Below, piece after piece: positions 7,250 through 15,157 of a stretch of 52,371 bases of DNA; positions within the stretch are counted from its first letter, which is position 1; each line of letters opens with the position of its first letter. The DNA is from an uncultured Bacteroidales bacterium (GTDB lineage: Bacteria; Bacteroidota; Bacteroidia; Bacteroidales; UBA932). The stretch is from the NCBI GenBank assembly GCA_934695325.1, contig CAKUVD010000015.1, forward strand, positions 1 to 52,371, in the 5' to 3' direction. A model generated the notes under the pieces. The model was given only the letters and a program-made list of their open reading frames with translations, searched no databases and was not told where the DNA came from. A program made the translations under genes and the position numbers.

Positions 7250-10200
7250 ATGAATAAACGAACTTATATATTATGTATGGCCGCCTTATGGCTTGCAGGG
7301 CCGGCAGTCATTGAGATGAGCGGACAGGTACGGACAGCGCAGTCCGGACAGACCGCCGAACAGGGCACAGTGCTTACAGGCAAGGTCATCGACAGCGACG
7401 GAGCTCCGGTGATCGGGGCAGGAATCGTGTGCAACGAAAAGAACAACGTCGGCACCACAGCTGACATCGACGGAAAGTTCCACCTGTCTCTCCCGGCATC
7501 GGCCAAGAGCGTGACATTCTCTTCCGTCGGGATGAAGGATTTCACCTATCAGATAGTTCCAGGCAAGACCAGCGACGTGGTCATCGTGATGGAATGGGAA
7601 GACAACCAGCTGGATCAAGTCGTGGTGACGGGATATGCACAGACCTCGGTGAAGCGTATCACCGGTTCAGTGGCAGTGCTCGGCTCGGACAAGTTTGAAT
7701 CCAAGGCGATATCGTCAGTGGACGCCCTTATGCAAGGCGAGGTCGCCGGAGTGTCCATCCAGGCGACGTCCGGACAGCCCGGCACACAGTCCAAGATCAC
7801 CATCAGAGGAGCCAACAACCTGACTGGCACGAGCCAGCCGCTCTGGGTAGTGGACGGAGTGCCTATGCAGAGCGACGCACCTTCGCTGAGCCGAGAGCAG
7901 CTGTCCACAGGAGGATTCGACAACATCTTCGTCAGCGGAATCGGCAACATAAACCCTAACGACATTGAAAGCATCACCATATTGAAGGATGCGGCCGCCG
8001 CGGCCATCTACGGTTCCAGAGCCGCTAACGGAGTCATTGTCGTGACCACGAAGAAAGGAGAGTCGGGCAAGATGCGCATAAGCTACAACAACTCTTTCTC
8101 CTGGTCATTCAGGCCGCAGAGAAGCCTCAACCTGATGAACTCCGCGGAGAAACTGGCCTGGGAGGACGAACTGTGGAATGAATTCTCCGCAAAGAAATAT
8201 GAAGCATCGCTGAATGACAATACAGTAATATACCCTGTCATAGGAATCGTGGGACAGATACGTGCCGGCGTCGGCGATTTCGTGTCAATGAAGGGCGACA
8301 AGGCCGCACAGGACGAATACATAGCATCGCTCAAGGACATTGACACGAACTGGTACGACCTCCTTTTCAGGAATGCGTTCTCACAGGGGCATCACCTCTC
8401 ATTGAGCGGAGGATCCGGGAAAAGCACATACTATGTCGCGCTCGGAATGAACGATGAGAACGGAATGCTCCGGCACAACGACTACAAGAGGTACAATGTC
8501 AATGCAAAGATGACATTGACACCGGCGGACTGGGCGAGAATCGACATCGGGCTGGAAGCCGCACGTCAGGAGTCCAAGATGCCGTACTCGACAGTGGACC
8601 CATTCACATACGCCTATTTTTCAAACCCTTACGAAAGAGCGTACAATGACGACGGGAGCTATGCCGCCGACAACACCTGGTTCACTCTGGGCTACTACAA
8701 CGGCCGCGGAGCCGAGCAGGTGATGCCGCTGAACGGTTTCAACATACTCCGGGAGCTGGACTCGAACTACAGCAAGACGTCCAACACAAACGGCACTTTC
8801 CGGGCACAGACAGACTTCAGGATACTGCAGCCGCTACATTTCGTGGGCCTGGTCTCATACTCTTTCGCAAACAACGCCACGGACAAGGTAGTGGACAAGT
8901 ACACTTATTCAGCATTCAGGGACAGGCTTGGAAGCGACGACAGGTCGCAGACGAACCTCTACGGAAGCATCTCTCAGAACAGGACTGACAGGAACAGCTA
9001 TGTCGCCAGAGGGCACTTCGCTTTCAACAAGTCCTTTGCCGACATACACACGCTGAACATCCTGGCCGGCGCAGAGCTGCGCGGCTCGGCGTCCAATACC
9101 ATATTCACCAAGAGATACAACTATGACCCCAAGACCGGAACCACTTCACTGCCGTCCATAAGCGGCCCGCAGGACGAGTGGCTGAGCGAGGTCGAGAAGC
9201 TCAACGGAGAATATTTCAGCAAGACGAGATACGCATCGTTCTACGCATCGGCCGATTACTACCTGGGCAAGAGCATTGTCCTGAACGCATCGTTCAGAAC
9301 TGACGGCAGCTCGAACTTCGGAAGCAACAGGCAGTTCAACCCTACCTGGAGCGCCGGAGCAGCGTGGCACATCGGTGAAGAAAAGTGGATAAGACAGGCG
9401 TTGCCGCTCATATCGCACGCGACGCTCAGAGCCGCATACGGATTCACCGGAGACGTAAATACGAGCACATCGCATCTGCTTGTGATACAATACCTCCAGC
9501 AGCAATATCGTTATTTCGGAGATGAGACTTTCAATCTCGGAACCATCCCATCGGCCCCGAACCCGGATCTCGGATGGGAGAAGACCAGCGACGCGAAGGC
9601 AGGCATCGACCTGGGACTGTGGAAAGACAGGCTCAATGTCAATGCGGAATACTACTATCGACTCAGCACTGATGTCGTGACTTCAACTCCGGTCCAGAGC
9701 ACGACAGGATTCACCCACGTTTACTTCAACGCAGCCGACATTATGAACAGCGGCGTGGAGCTGACATTAAGCGGAAAGATAATTCAGACACGGGACTGGG
9801 GGCTCACCGCAGCGGTAAACTTTGCATACAACTATAACAAGGTGCTGAAGTATAATCCTGTATCCACAAGCGGAATCACATCCAAGGACAGGTATGTGGA
9901 GGGATACCCCACCGGAGCCATCTTCAGCGGCAAATACACGGGAATTTCCAGAGAGACAGGCCTCTACGAGTTCAAGCTCAGGGATGACGCGGAAATAAAG
10001 ACTGCGACCGACCTCAACAAGCCAGACAACTACAGATACTACCTCGGCACTGAGATCGCCCCCTACACAGGAGGTTTCAACCTGAGCGCATCTTGGAAGC
10101 AGCTGAAGCTCAGCATCAGCGGAGTATATTCATTCGGGTCGAAGACCTATGAGAAAATGCGCTATCCGGCAAGCTACAGCAACGCCTTGCGCAGCGGCGT

Positions 10201-10615
10201 ATCCACTGAGACAGTCCAGTCCCAGTTCAGCGACCTCTACGGCAATCACCTGAATGTGGAAAAGGACAGGACCAACCGATGGACTCCGACTCACGCCACA
10301 GGGGTGAAGTATCCGCGCATTTACGACTACTACGGCACGAGATACAACTTCTCGAACTCGAACCCGATGGATTCCAGCATCATAGATGCCGTATATCTGA
10401 AAGACAACTCATATATGAGGATAAAGTCCATCATCCTCACGTACTCGCTTCCGTCGGAAGCAGTCAAGAAGATGAGGATGAGAGGGCTGAGCTTCAATGT
10501 ATCCCTCAACAATTTCTTCACTTTCACCAGATACGACGGAATGGATCCGGAGGTCCCTGGTGCCACCTATCCTACGACAAGAAGTGTATCGGCAGGAATG
10601 AACATCGACTTCTAA
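7250..10615 (+). CDS. SusC/RagA family TonB-linked outer membrane transporter
   Basis: A 1121-aa outer-membrane receptor. The order is a signal peptide (about 1-26), a carboxypeptidase-D-like beta-sandwich (about 40-118, GKVIDSDGAPVIGAGI), the TonB-box-like LDQVVVTGYA, the plug with RGANNLTGTSQPLWVVDGVP (about 190-210), and a large beta barrel ending in MNIDF with a terminal Phe as outer-membrane proteins have. SusC barrels import oligomers gated by a SusD lid, driven by TonB-ExbB-ExbD. The susD gene follows after 14 nt. No glycoside hydrolase, lyase or protease is beside it, so the ligand is unknown; glycans, peptides or metal chelates are all possible. Confidence 0.96.
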   Translation: MNKRTYILCMAALWLAGPAVIEMSGQVRTAQSGQTAEQGTVLTGKVIDSDGAPVIGAGIVCNEKNNVGTTADIDGKFHLSLPASAKSVTFSSVGMKDFTYQIVPGKTSDVVIVMEWEDNQLDQVVVTGYAQTSVKRITGSVAVLGSDKFESKAISSVDALMQGEVAGVSIQATSGQPGTQSKITIRGANNLTGTSQPLWVVDGVPMQSDAPSLSREQLSTGGFDNIFVSGIGNINPNDIESITILKDAAAAAIYGSRAANGVIVVTTKKGESGKMRISYNNSFSWSFRPQRSLNLMNSAEKLAWEDELWNEFSAKKYEASLNDNTVIYPVIGIVGQIRAGVGDFVSMKGDKAAQDEYIASLKDIDTNWYDLLFRNAFSQGHHLSLSGGSGKSTYYVALGMNDENGMLRHNDYKRYNVNAKMTLTPADWARIDIGLEAARQESKMPYSTVDPFTYAYFSNPYERAYNDDGSYAADNTWFTLGYYNGRGAEQVMPLNGFNILRELDSNYSKTSNTNGTFRAQTDFRILQPLHFVGLVSYSFANNATDKVVDKYTYSAFRDRLGSDDRSQTNLYGSISQNRTDRNSYVARGHFAFNKSFADIHTLNILAGAELRGSASNTIFTKRYNYDPKTGTTSLPSISGPQDEWLSEVEKLNGEYFSKTRYASFYASADYYLGKSIVLNASFRTDGSSNFGSNRQFNPTWSAGAAWHIGEEKWIRQALPLISHATLRAAYGFTGDVNTSTSHLLVIQYLQQQYRYFGDETFNLGTIPSAPNPDLGWEKTSDAKAGIDLGLWKDRLNVNAEYYYRLSTDVVTSTPVQSTTGFTHVYFNAADIMNSGVELTLSGKIIQTRDWGLTAAVNFAYNYNKVLKYNPVSTSGITSKDRYVEGYPTGAIFSGKYTGISRETGLYEFKLRDDAEIKTATDLNKPDNYRYYLGTEIAPYTGGFNLSASWKQLKLSISGVYSFGSKTYEKMRYPASYSNALRSGVSTETVQSQFSDLYGNHLNVEKDRTNRWTPTHATGVKYPRIYDYYGTRYNFSNSNPMDSSIIDAVYLKDNSYMRIKSIILTYSLPSEAVKKMRMRGLSFNVSLNNFFTFTRYDGMDPEVPGATYPTTRSVSAGMNIDF

Positions 10616-10629
10616 AAACTTGATGCAGA

Positions 10630-12018
10630 ATGAAATCATATATAAAGAATTTCACGATAGCGCTAGCGGCATCGGCAATGACCGGATGCGGAAGCTATCT
10701 TGACGTACAGCCTCAAGGTGAGGTGATTCCTAAGACGGACGAAGAGTTCGCATCCATCATACACAACCGCCTGCGTGATATAGAGGGAGGCGGGGATGAA
10801 TATGTCATCGGAAATATGGATGTCATAAAGCATCTGGAGGGCTGCGCTGACAACCTGGACGCCAACATCTCCACCAACGCCAACCTGGAGTTCTTCGCCG
10901 GAGAAGTGCTGGACAAGCGCCAGACATTCTACAAGAACAGCTGGGAGACAGTCAGGGACTGCAACATTGTCATAAGCAACCTCGCCGGAAAGGATTCAGA
11001 CATCGCAATAGGCTCGGTATCGGCGGCATACGCCATCAAGGGCATCATCTACTACAACTTGATGCGTGAGTTCTGCCAGCCGTGGGACGAGAGCAGCGCC
11101 GACGAACTTCCGGGGATACCGCCAGTGGACAACTTCGACATAAATTCCAAGCCGCTCAGGGGCACATTGCGTCAGACTTACGAATATACGGAGAAACTCC
11201 TGGACAACGCCCTGGCACTGGATCCGACAGACCCGAAATACATCTTCACGACCTGGACAGTCAAGGCATACAAGGCCAAGCTCGAGTTCTGGTGCAAGAA
11301 CTGGGATTCCGTGATATCCATCTGCAACGACATCATCGAGCACAGCGGATACGAGCTGACCCCGATATCTGAATATGCTGCGATGATCAACTCTCAGTAT
11401 GAGACTAAAGGCGAGGTTCTGGTGCGCTCGCACATAAACAATTCCAGCGAGCTTGACTGGTATTTCAGCTATACCAAAGGCTATATTGCATCCAGGCCTG
11501 CAAGTGCAAGGCTCATACGTTTGTTCGGAGAATCCCCGTACGATGACGTGAGGTTCGCCGCAAGCTTCGACAAGAAGAGGCTCAATGTCAAAGTGCCCGA
11601 GTGCCGAGTGCGTCTGTCCGAGATGGTGCTGATGCTGGCGGAGGCTTACTACCACAAGGGGGATGAAGCCAATGCTCTTAAATGGGTCAATGAACTAAGA
11701 CGCAACAGGATATCCGGATCCGCCGAACTGACGACTGGCAACCTTGCCCCTGTCAGGGAGAATGACAGAATAGTGGCGGACTGCGACGGGAAGGCCGTCA
11801 CTCCCCTGCTTCAAGCCATCTTCGACGAGCGGAGCAAGGAGTTCTATATGGAAGGCGACAGGTGGTATGAACTGAAGCGAAACGGCCGTCCTGAATGGTG
11901 GGTCATCAGCAACGGGCTGAAATACACGACCAAGGCGTATCTCTACACCTCTCCCATAGCGAAATCAGACATCGACATCAATCCTGACCTGGTGCAGAAC
12001 CCAGGTTACATTTTTTAA
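10630..12018 (+). CDS. RagB/SusD family nutrient-binding lipoprotein
   Basis: A 462-aa surface lipoprotein. The signal peptide ends at a lipobox with Cys20 (SAMTGC), followed by GSYLDVQPQGEVIPKTDEEF, the typical N-terminus of SusD proteins. The body is helical with TPR-like repeats, and the C-terminal part has EMVLMLAEAYYHKGDEANAL and FDERSKEFYMEGDRWYELKR, standard SusD blocks. It is somewhat shorter than average (usually 500-600 aa). It would act as the lid and ligand-capture partner of the SusC protein encoded just upstream. Confidence 0.95.
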   Translation: MKSYIKNFTIALAASAMTGCGSYLDVQPQGEVIPKTDEEFASIIHNRLRDIEGGGDEYVIGNMDVIKHLEGCADNLDANISTNANLEFFAGEVLDKRQTFYKNSWETVRDCNIVISNLAGKDSDIAIGSVSAAYAIKGIIYYNLMREFCQPWDESSADELPGIPPVDNFDINSKPLRGTLRQTYEYTEKLLDNALALDPTDPKYIFTTWTVKAYKAKLEFWCKNWDSVISICNDIIEHSGYELTPISEYAAMINSQYETKGEVLVRSHINNSSELDWYFSYTKGYIASRPASARLIRLFGESPYDDVRFAASFDKKRLNVKVPECRVRLSEMVLMLAEAYYHKGDEANALKWVNELRRNRISGSAELTTGNLAPVRENDRIVADCDGKAVTPLLQAIFDERSKEFYMEGDRWYELKRNGRPEWWVISNGLKYTTKAYLYTSPIAKSDIDINPDLVQNPGYIF

Positions 12019-12023
12019 GCGAT

Positions 12024-12236
12024 ATGAGAACAAAAAGAAATATAATTGCTATATTAGCAGTCACCAGCGTAGGGCTAAGCCTCTGTGGATGCAAGTATAA
12101 CGAGCTTCCGCCCAAGACGAGCGATGCTTCCAAAAGTTATATCAAACCGAAAGGCGAGGTCCCAAGCAAGGAGGAATCGGATGAGGTGAAAGCCATCCGG
12201 GCAGAGTACGAGGCGGCAGTGAAGGCTGCCGAATAG
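12024..12236 (+). CDS. Small lipoprotein of the SusCD locus (unrecognised)
   Basis: A 70-aa protein with a signal peptide and a lipobox LCGC (lipidated Cys at 23, possibly 21). The mature part is only about 48 residues, highly charged and without obvious fold: a Pro/Lys-rich stretch (NELPPKTSDASKSYIKPKG) then a short amphipathic helix rich in E, A and K. It starts 5 nt after the SusD stop and is surely co-transcribed. I do not recognise a family; it may be a small accessory subunit of the SusCD complex or a remnant of a larger lipoprotein, though no frameshift extends it. Confidence 0.75.
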   Translation: MRTKRNIIAILAVTSVGLSLCGCKYNELPPKTSDASKSYIKPKGEVPSKEESDEVKAIRAEYEAAVKAAE

Positions 12237-12277
12237 TCCCTGACAACGAATTTAAACAACATAAAAACTATTTAGCG

Positions 12278-13579
12278 ATGAAAAGGGTTTTTTACTTCGT
12301 GGCGGCCATCGCGGCAGCCATATCCTTCGCTTCCTGCAGTGAAGACGAAAAGCCGACAATCGAATTCGAGCGCGTATTGTACACCATCTACCAGAACGGC
12401 TCCGTAGATGTCACACTGAATGTCAGCGAGCCGACGACAGCAGATCTGACAGTTCCACTTATATTCTCCGGAGACGCGGTCAAGGACACCGACTACAGCG
12501 TATCCGCAGAGAGCGTCACCATAAATGCCGGCGAGACATCCGCCTCTGTCAAAGTGACTAACATCTCACTTACAGATGACAAGCAGCTCACCTTAGGGTT
12601 CAATGTCCCCTCCGGATATAATCTCGGAACACGCCTAGTCGCCGTAGTATCACCTGACTCCCAGGAGGCGCTGGTATATTCATTCAGTATGAGCAGAGGC
12701 TATGCTCTGGAAAGTTATGTAGCGACTATAAATGTGACAGGCTCTGTCTCGGGAAATGACCTGGTCACCAACGAGGACATCACCATTCCTCTTGTATTGT
12801 CCGGGGCCGGCGCTTCAAATCTTGTGTTCTCAGTATCTGACGAGACTAAGACGACTGCAGCTCCTGCACCTTTTGCAGTGCTCAAGGCCGGAGAGACTTC
12901 CGCCACAGTCAAGTTCACAGTTCCTGAAGGCTTCTCTGGAGACGATGAGGCAGTTCTTGCCGTACAGCCTGGCGAAGACCGGTTCATCGCCGGAGACAAC
13001 AGCTCTGTATCCATTGCCGTTCGCGGAGTGCAGACCCCGGACAAACTGCTCGGTACTTGGAAGTTCAGCAAGGTATATAACCTGGAGCAGCTCGAAGAAT
13101 GGTATGCAGAACTTGATGATATGCCTGAGACATTGCCTACGCATAACGACGGGCTTACATTGACTTTCGCCAAGGAATCGGACGGTTCAGTCTCATTGAC
13201 CCCGGCGGGAAGCGGTGATTTCCTCAATTTCTTCCGCAAGGCGACTGTCACATTGACGGCTCCTGTGAATATGACCTCCAAAGCGGTTCTTCTCGGCAAG
13301 TACAGCGCTCTTGAAAATAATATGTACGTCTCGGAAGACAGAAAATATGCCTATCAGATAGACACCTATTACAAGCTCTCATCTGTAAATCGAGCATTCA
13401 GCAAGACAAAAGAGACATTGGGAACGGCGACCATAGTATTCAGCCTCACGGATGAAGGTCTCACAATGGAGTTCAGGGACTACGACGAACCAGAATTCTG
13501 CCAAGGGTATATAATGGGAGACTGGAGTTCTTTCGACCCGGAGATGTTCGGCTGGGCTTCCCTTTTCGTAAGGCAGTAG
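12278..13579 (+). CDS. SusE/F-like surface lipoprotein with repeated beta-sandwich domains
   Basis: A 433-aa lipoprotein (lipobox ASFASC-type, Cys20). Two related Calx-beta/Ig-like modules follow, about 30-130 and 145-250; both contain the same block (INAGETSASVKV in the first, LKAGETSATVKF in the second), which suggests an internal duplication. From about 260 the protein changes to a lipocalin-like part starting LLGTWKFSKVY. No enzyme motif is seen. Its position at the end of the SusCD transcript matches SusE/SusF-type surface binding proteins that help capture the ligand. A hairpin lies just after the stop. Confidence 0.8.
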   Translation: MKRVFYFVAAIAAAISFASCSEDEKPTIEFERVLYTIYQNGSVDVTLNVSEPTTADLTVPLIFSGDAVKDTDYSVSAESVTINAGETSASVKVTNISLTDDKQLTLGFNVPSGYNLGTRLVAVVSPDSQEALVYSFSMSRGYALESYVATINVTGSVSGNDLVTNEDITIPLVLSGAGASNLVFSVSDETKTTAAPAPFAVLKAGETSATVKFTVPEGFSGDDEAVLAVQPGEDRFIAGDNSSVSIAVRGVQTPDKLLGTWKFSKVYNLEQLEEWYAELDDMPETLPTHNDGLTLTFAKESDGSVSLTPAGSGDFLNFFRKATVTLTAPVNMTSKAVLLGKYSALENNMYVSEDRKYAYQIDTYYKLSSVNRAFSKTKETLGTATIVFSLTDEGLTMEFRDYDEPEFCQGYIMGDWSSFDPEMFGWASLFVRQ

Positions 13580-13598
13580 TCAGCGCTTATCATAATCA

Positions 13599-13631
13599 GC
13601 AGGAGGGATACCAAAGCGGTTTCCCTCCTGC
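13599..13631 (+). terminator. Hairpin at the end of the SusCD transcript
   Basis: A perfect 10-bp stem (GCAGGAGGGA 13599-13608 with TCCCTCCTGC 13622-13631) and a 13-nt loop, 20 nt after the lipoprotein stop. There is no T-run directly after it, so it may stabilise the 3' end and not terminate by itself. Confidence 0.6.
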
Positions 13632-13862
13632 ATTCGTAATACGCCCTCTTATGCTGGAACATCACCCCATTCTATTATATAACCCAATGACACACAGCCG
13701 AAAAAAGGTGGTACACCTAATTATGCACACAATACGGCAACTATCTTTGAAAATAGGCCCCCAAATGTTTCAGACCTAATTTTTCCAAACATTTTTATAT
13801 ATAGTCAGTGTCAATCTTTAACATATTTGCACTTTTTCCAAACAAATTTATTCTTAAAATAG

Positions 13863-13892
13863 TTTGTCCATACAATAAACCACATAACTTTG
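13863..13892 (+). promoter_or_regulatory. Strong -33/-7 promoter of the surface lipoprotein gene
   Basis: TTTG at 13863-13866 and TAACTTTG at 13885-13892 with 18 nt between match the Bacteroidota housekeeping promoter very well. The predicted start is near 13899, giving a long leader before the ATG at 14087. Confidence 0.75.
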
Positions 13893-13911
13893 CACATAGA
13901 CAAACGCGGTT

Positions 13912-14079
13912 ATGATAAACCTCCCCGCTCCAGACGAGGAACATCCGGAAAGCCGCACACAGAAAAATAGTTCAACATACGGTTCAGATTCATCACCGAT
14001 TTTTCCACTGACAGCACAATCTCAGGATAAGTCTCGTGAGACAAGCCCCCTGACACGGGCGCTCGGATCTGCCACCTAA
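13912..14079 (+). CDS. Possible 55-codon leader ORF
   Basis: An ATG 20 nt past the -7 box opens a stop-free frame of 55 codons that ends at TAA 14077-14079, 7 nt before the lipoprotein ATG. The peptide (starts MINLPAPDEEHPES) is hydrophilic, rich in Ser, Pro and Thr, with no signal peptide and no known domain. No clear ribosome site precedes it. It could be a translated leader that couples to the downstream gene, or chance: a 55-codon open stretch is not rare. Confidence 0.25.
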   Translation: MINLPAPDEEHPESRTQKNSSTYGSDSSPIFPLTAQSQDKSRETSPLTRALGSAT

Positions 14080-14086
14080 AAAACAG

Positions 14087-15046
14087 ATGAAGTATATGAA
14101 AACTTCAAGCATTATGGCGCTGGCTGCGACCTGCACCGTGGCTGCCTGCTCATATCAGGACTCCGAACCTGAAAGTATGCCGGAAACCATTGATTTAAGA
14201 CTGGATTTCAACTCCTCTATGATTTACACCGGAGCGACAAATTCAAATGACGTCATCAAGGCCGGCGACGGAAAAGCCTATGACATCAGGCACACAGTTG
14301 AGGCCTGGAGCACTGACATTGACGGAACGCCGGCGGCGCCGTACAAAAGGATTGTCCTTACCAAAGACGACATCATTGATCCTGACTGTGATGTCGAGCT
14401 TACACTCGAAGACGGGGCATACATTCTCTATGTATGGACTGATTATGTCCCATCGGGTACATCCGCGGATTATTTCTACGACACCTCCGACCTTCGGAAA
14501 ATCACATTGACCGGCGGACACAAGGGGAACAACGACTATCTGGACGCATTTTTCGGACGCTCCGAGATAAAGGTCAGCCACGACTCCGAAGGGAAGCCTG
14601 TCATAAGCGGAGGCGACATCACTATGGAAAGGGCTGTAGCCAAATATGATTTCTACACCCTCGACCTGTCGGACTTTGTCAGGGGGCTTTCGAAAGACGT
14701 CAGTGACCTCGAAAGGTGCAAGGTCACATTCTTCTACACAGGCCGGATTCCGTCCGTTTTCAATGCCGTCACCGGAAGCACCGTCGCGACAAGAGCAGGG
14801 GTGGAATTCAGCACGACAGTCAGGCTCGATGATGCAAGGATGACGAGCCTCGGATTCGACTATATGCTTACAGATGAGGATGAAAACGACATTTCAGTAG
14901 TGGTGGGCATCTTCAGCGAAGACGGAAGGCTTCTTTCTACTACAGGCCACATAAAGATACCTGTGGAAAGGAATGTACACTCATCAATAGGCTGCACATT
15001 CATCCAGCCAGTGGATCTCGGTGCAGAAGCAGAAATAACTCAATAA
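14087..15046 (+). CDS. Surface lipoprotein, fimbrillin/Mfa2-like
   Basis: A 319-aa lipoprotein: signal peptide with lipobox VAAC (Cys21), then acidic SYQDSEPESMPETID. The mature protein looks all-beta, with tandem sandwich character: an N-terminal half to about residue 130 (LTLEDGAYILYVWTDYVP is a typical strand block) and a second half opening DITMERAVAKYDFYT. The motif 'xxMxRAVAKxxF' and the overall layout resemble fimbrillin and Mfa2/FimB-type anchor proteins of Bacteroidales. No other fimbrial gene is nearby, so I give no more specific role. It has its own promoter and a terminator-like hairpin behind it. ATG 14096 is an alternative start. Confidence 0.7.
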   Translation: MKYMKTSSIMALAATCTVAACSYQDSEPESMPETIDLRLDFNSSMIYTGATNSNDVIKAGDGKAYDIRHTVEAWSTDIDGTPAAPYKRIVLTKDDIIDPDCDVELTLEDGAYILYVWTDYVPSGTSADYFYDTSDLRKITLTGGHKGNNDYLDAFFGRSEIKVSHDSEGKPVISGGDITMERAVAKYDFYTLDLSDFVRGLSKDVSDLERCKVTFFYTGRIPSVFNAVTGSTVATRAGVEFSTTVRLDDARMTSLGFDYMLTDEDENDISVVVGIFSEDGRLLSTTGHIKIPVERNVHSSIGCTFIQPVDLGAEAEITQ

Positions 15047-15070
15047 ATAAGTAAATAATAAATGAGAAAT

Positions 15071-15106
15071 GCGTCAGACCGGCAGTGACTGTCCGTCTGA
15101 CGCTTT
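15071..15106 (+). terminator. Intrinsic terminator after the surface lipoprotein gene
   Basis: A 9-bp stem (GCGTCAGAC 15071-15079 with GTCTGACGC 15095-15103) with a paired inner loop, followed by TTT. It separates the lipoprotein from the porin promoter only about 10 nt downstream. Confidence 0.7.
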
Positions 15107-15117
15107 AGGCCGTTGTC

Positions 15118-15149
15118 TTTAGAACATATAGAAAAAAATGCTATCTTTG
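15118..15149 (+). promoter_or_regulatory. Promoter of the porin gene, close to the start codon
   Basis: TATCTTTG at 15142-15149 with TTTA at 15118-15121, 20 nt upstream. The -7 box ends only 8 nt before the ATG at 15158, so transcripts from the usual position would be leaderless or nearly so. Confidence 0.65.
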
Positions 15150-15157
15150 TAATTTGT

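Larger units (their letters stand above)
13632..14086 (+). other. Long AT-rich regulatory spacer before the surface lipoprotein gene
   Basis: This is the only gene-free stretch over 300 nt in the window. The first half (to about 13862) is AT-rich with no credible ORF; it has a second TAnnTTTG-like box at 13742-13749 (TATCTTTG) and a near-match around 13826. The strong promoter is at 13863-13892. The rest is a leader of about 185 nt that is open for 55 codons (13912-14079). Confidence 0.6.

Noticed and set aside
12024..12236. The 70-aa lipoprotein as a truncated pseudogene
   Set aside because: It has a complete signal peptide and lipobox and fits exactly between its neighbours; I found no continuing homologous frame after its stop.
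7250..13579. Calling the SusCD locus a polysaccharide utilization locus
   Set aside because: No carbohydrate-active enzyme, sulfatase or SusR/HTCS sensor is adjacent, so a glycan target is not supported.
13621..13862. Extra promoters in the long spacer (TATCTTTG at 13742 and a partial box near 13826)
   Set aside because: They lack a -33 partner at the right distance and are followed by no gene before the much better promoter at 13863-13892.
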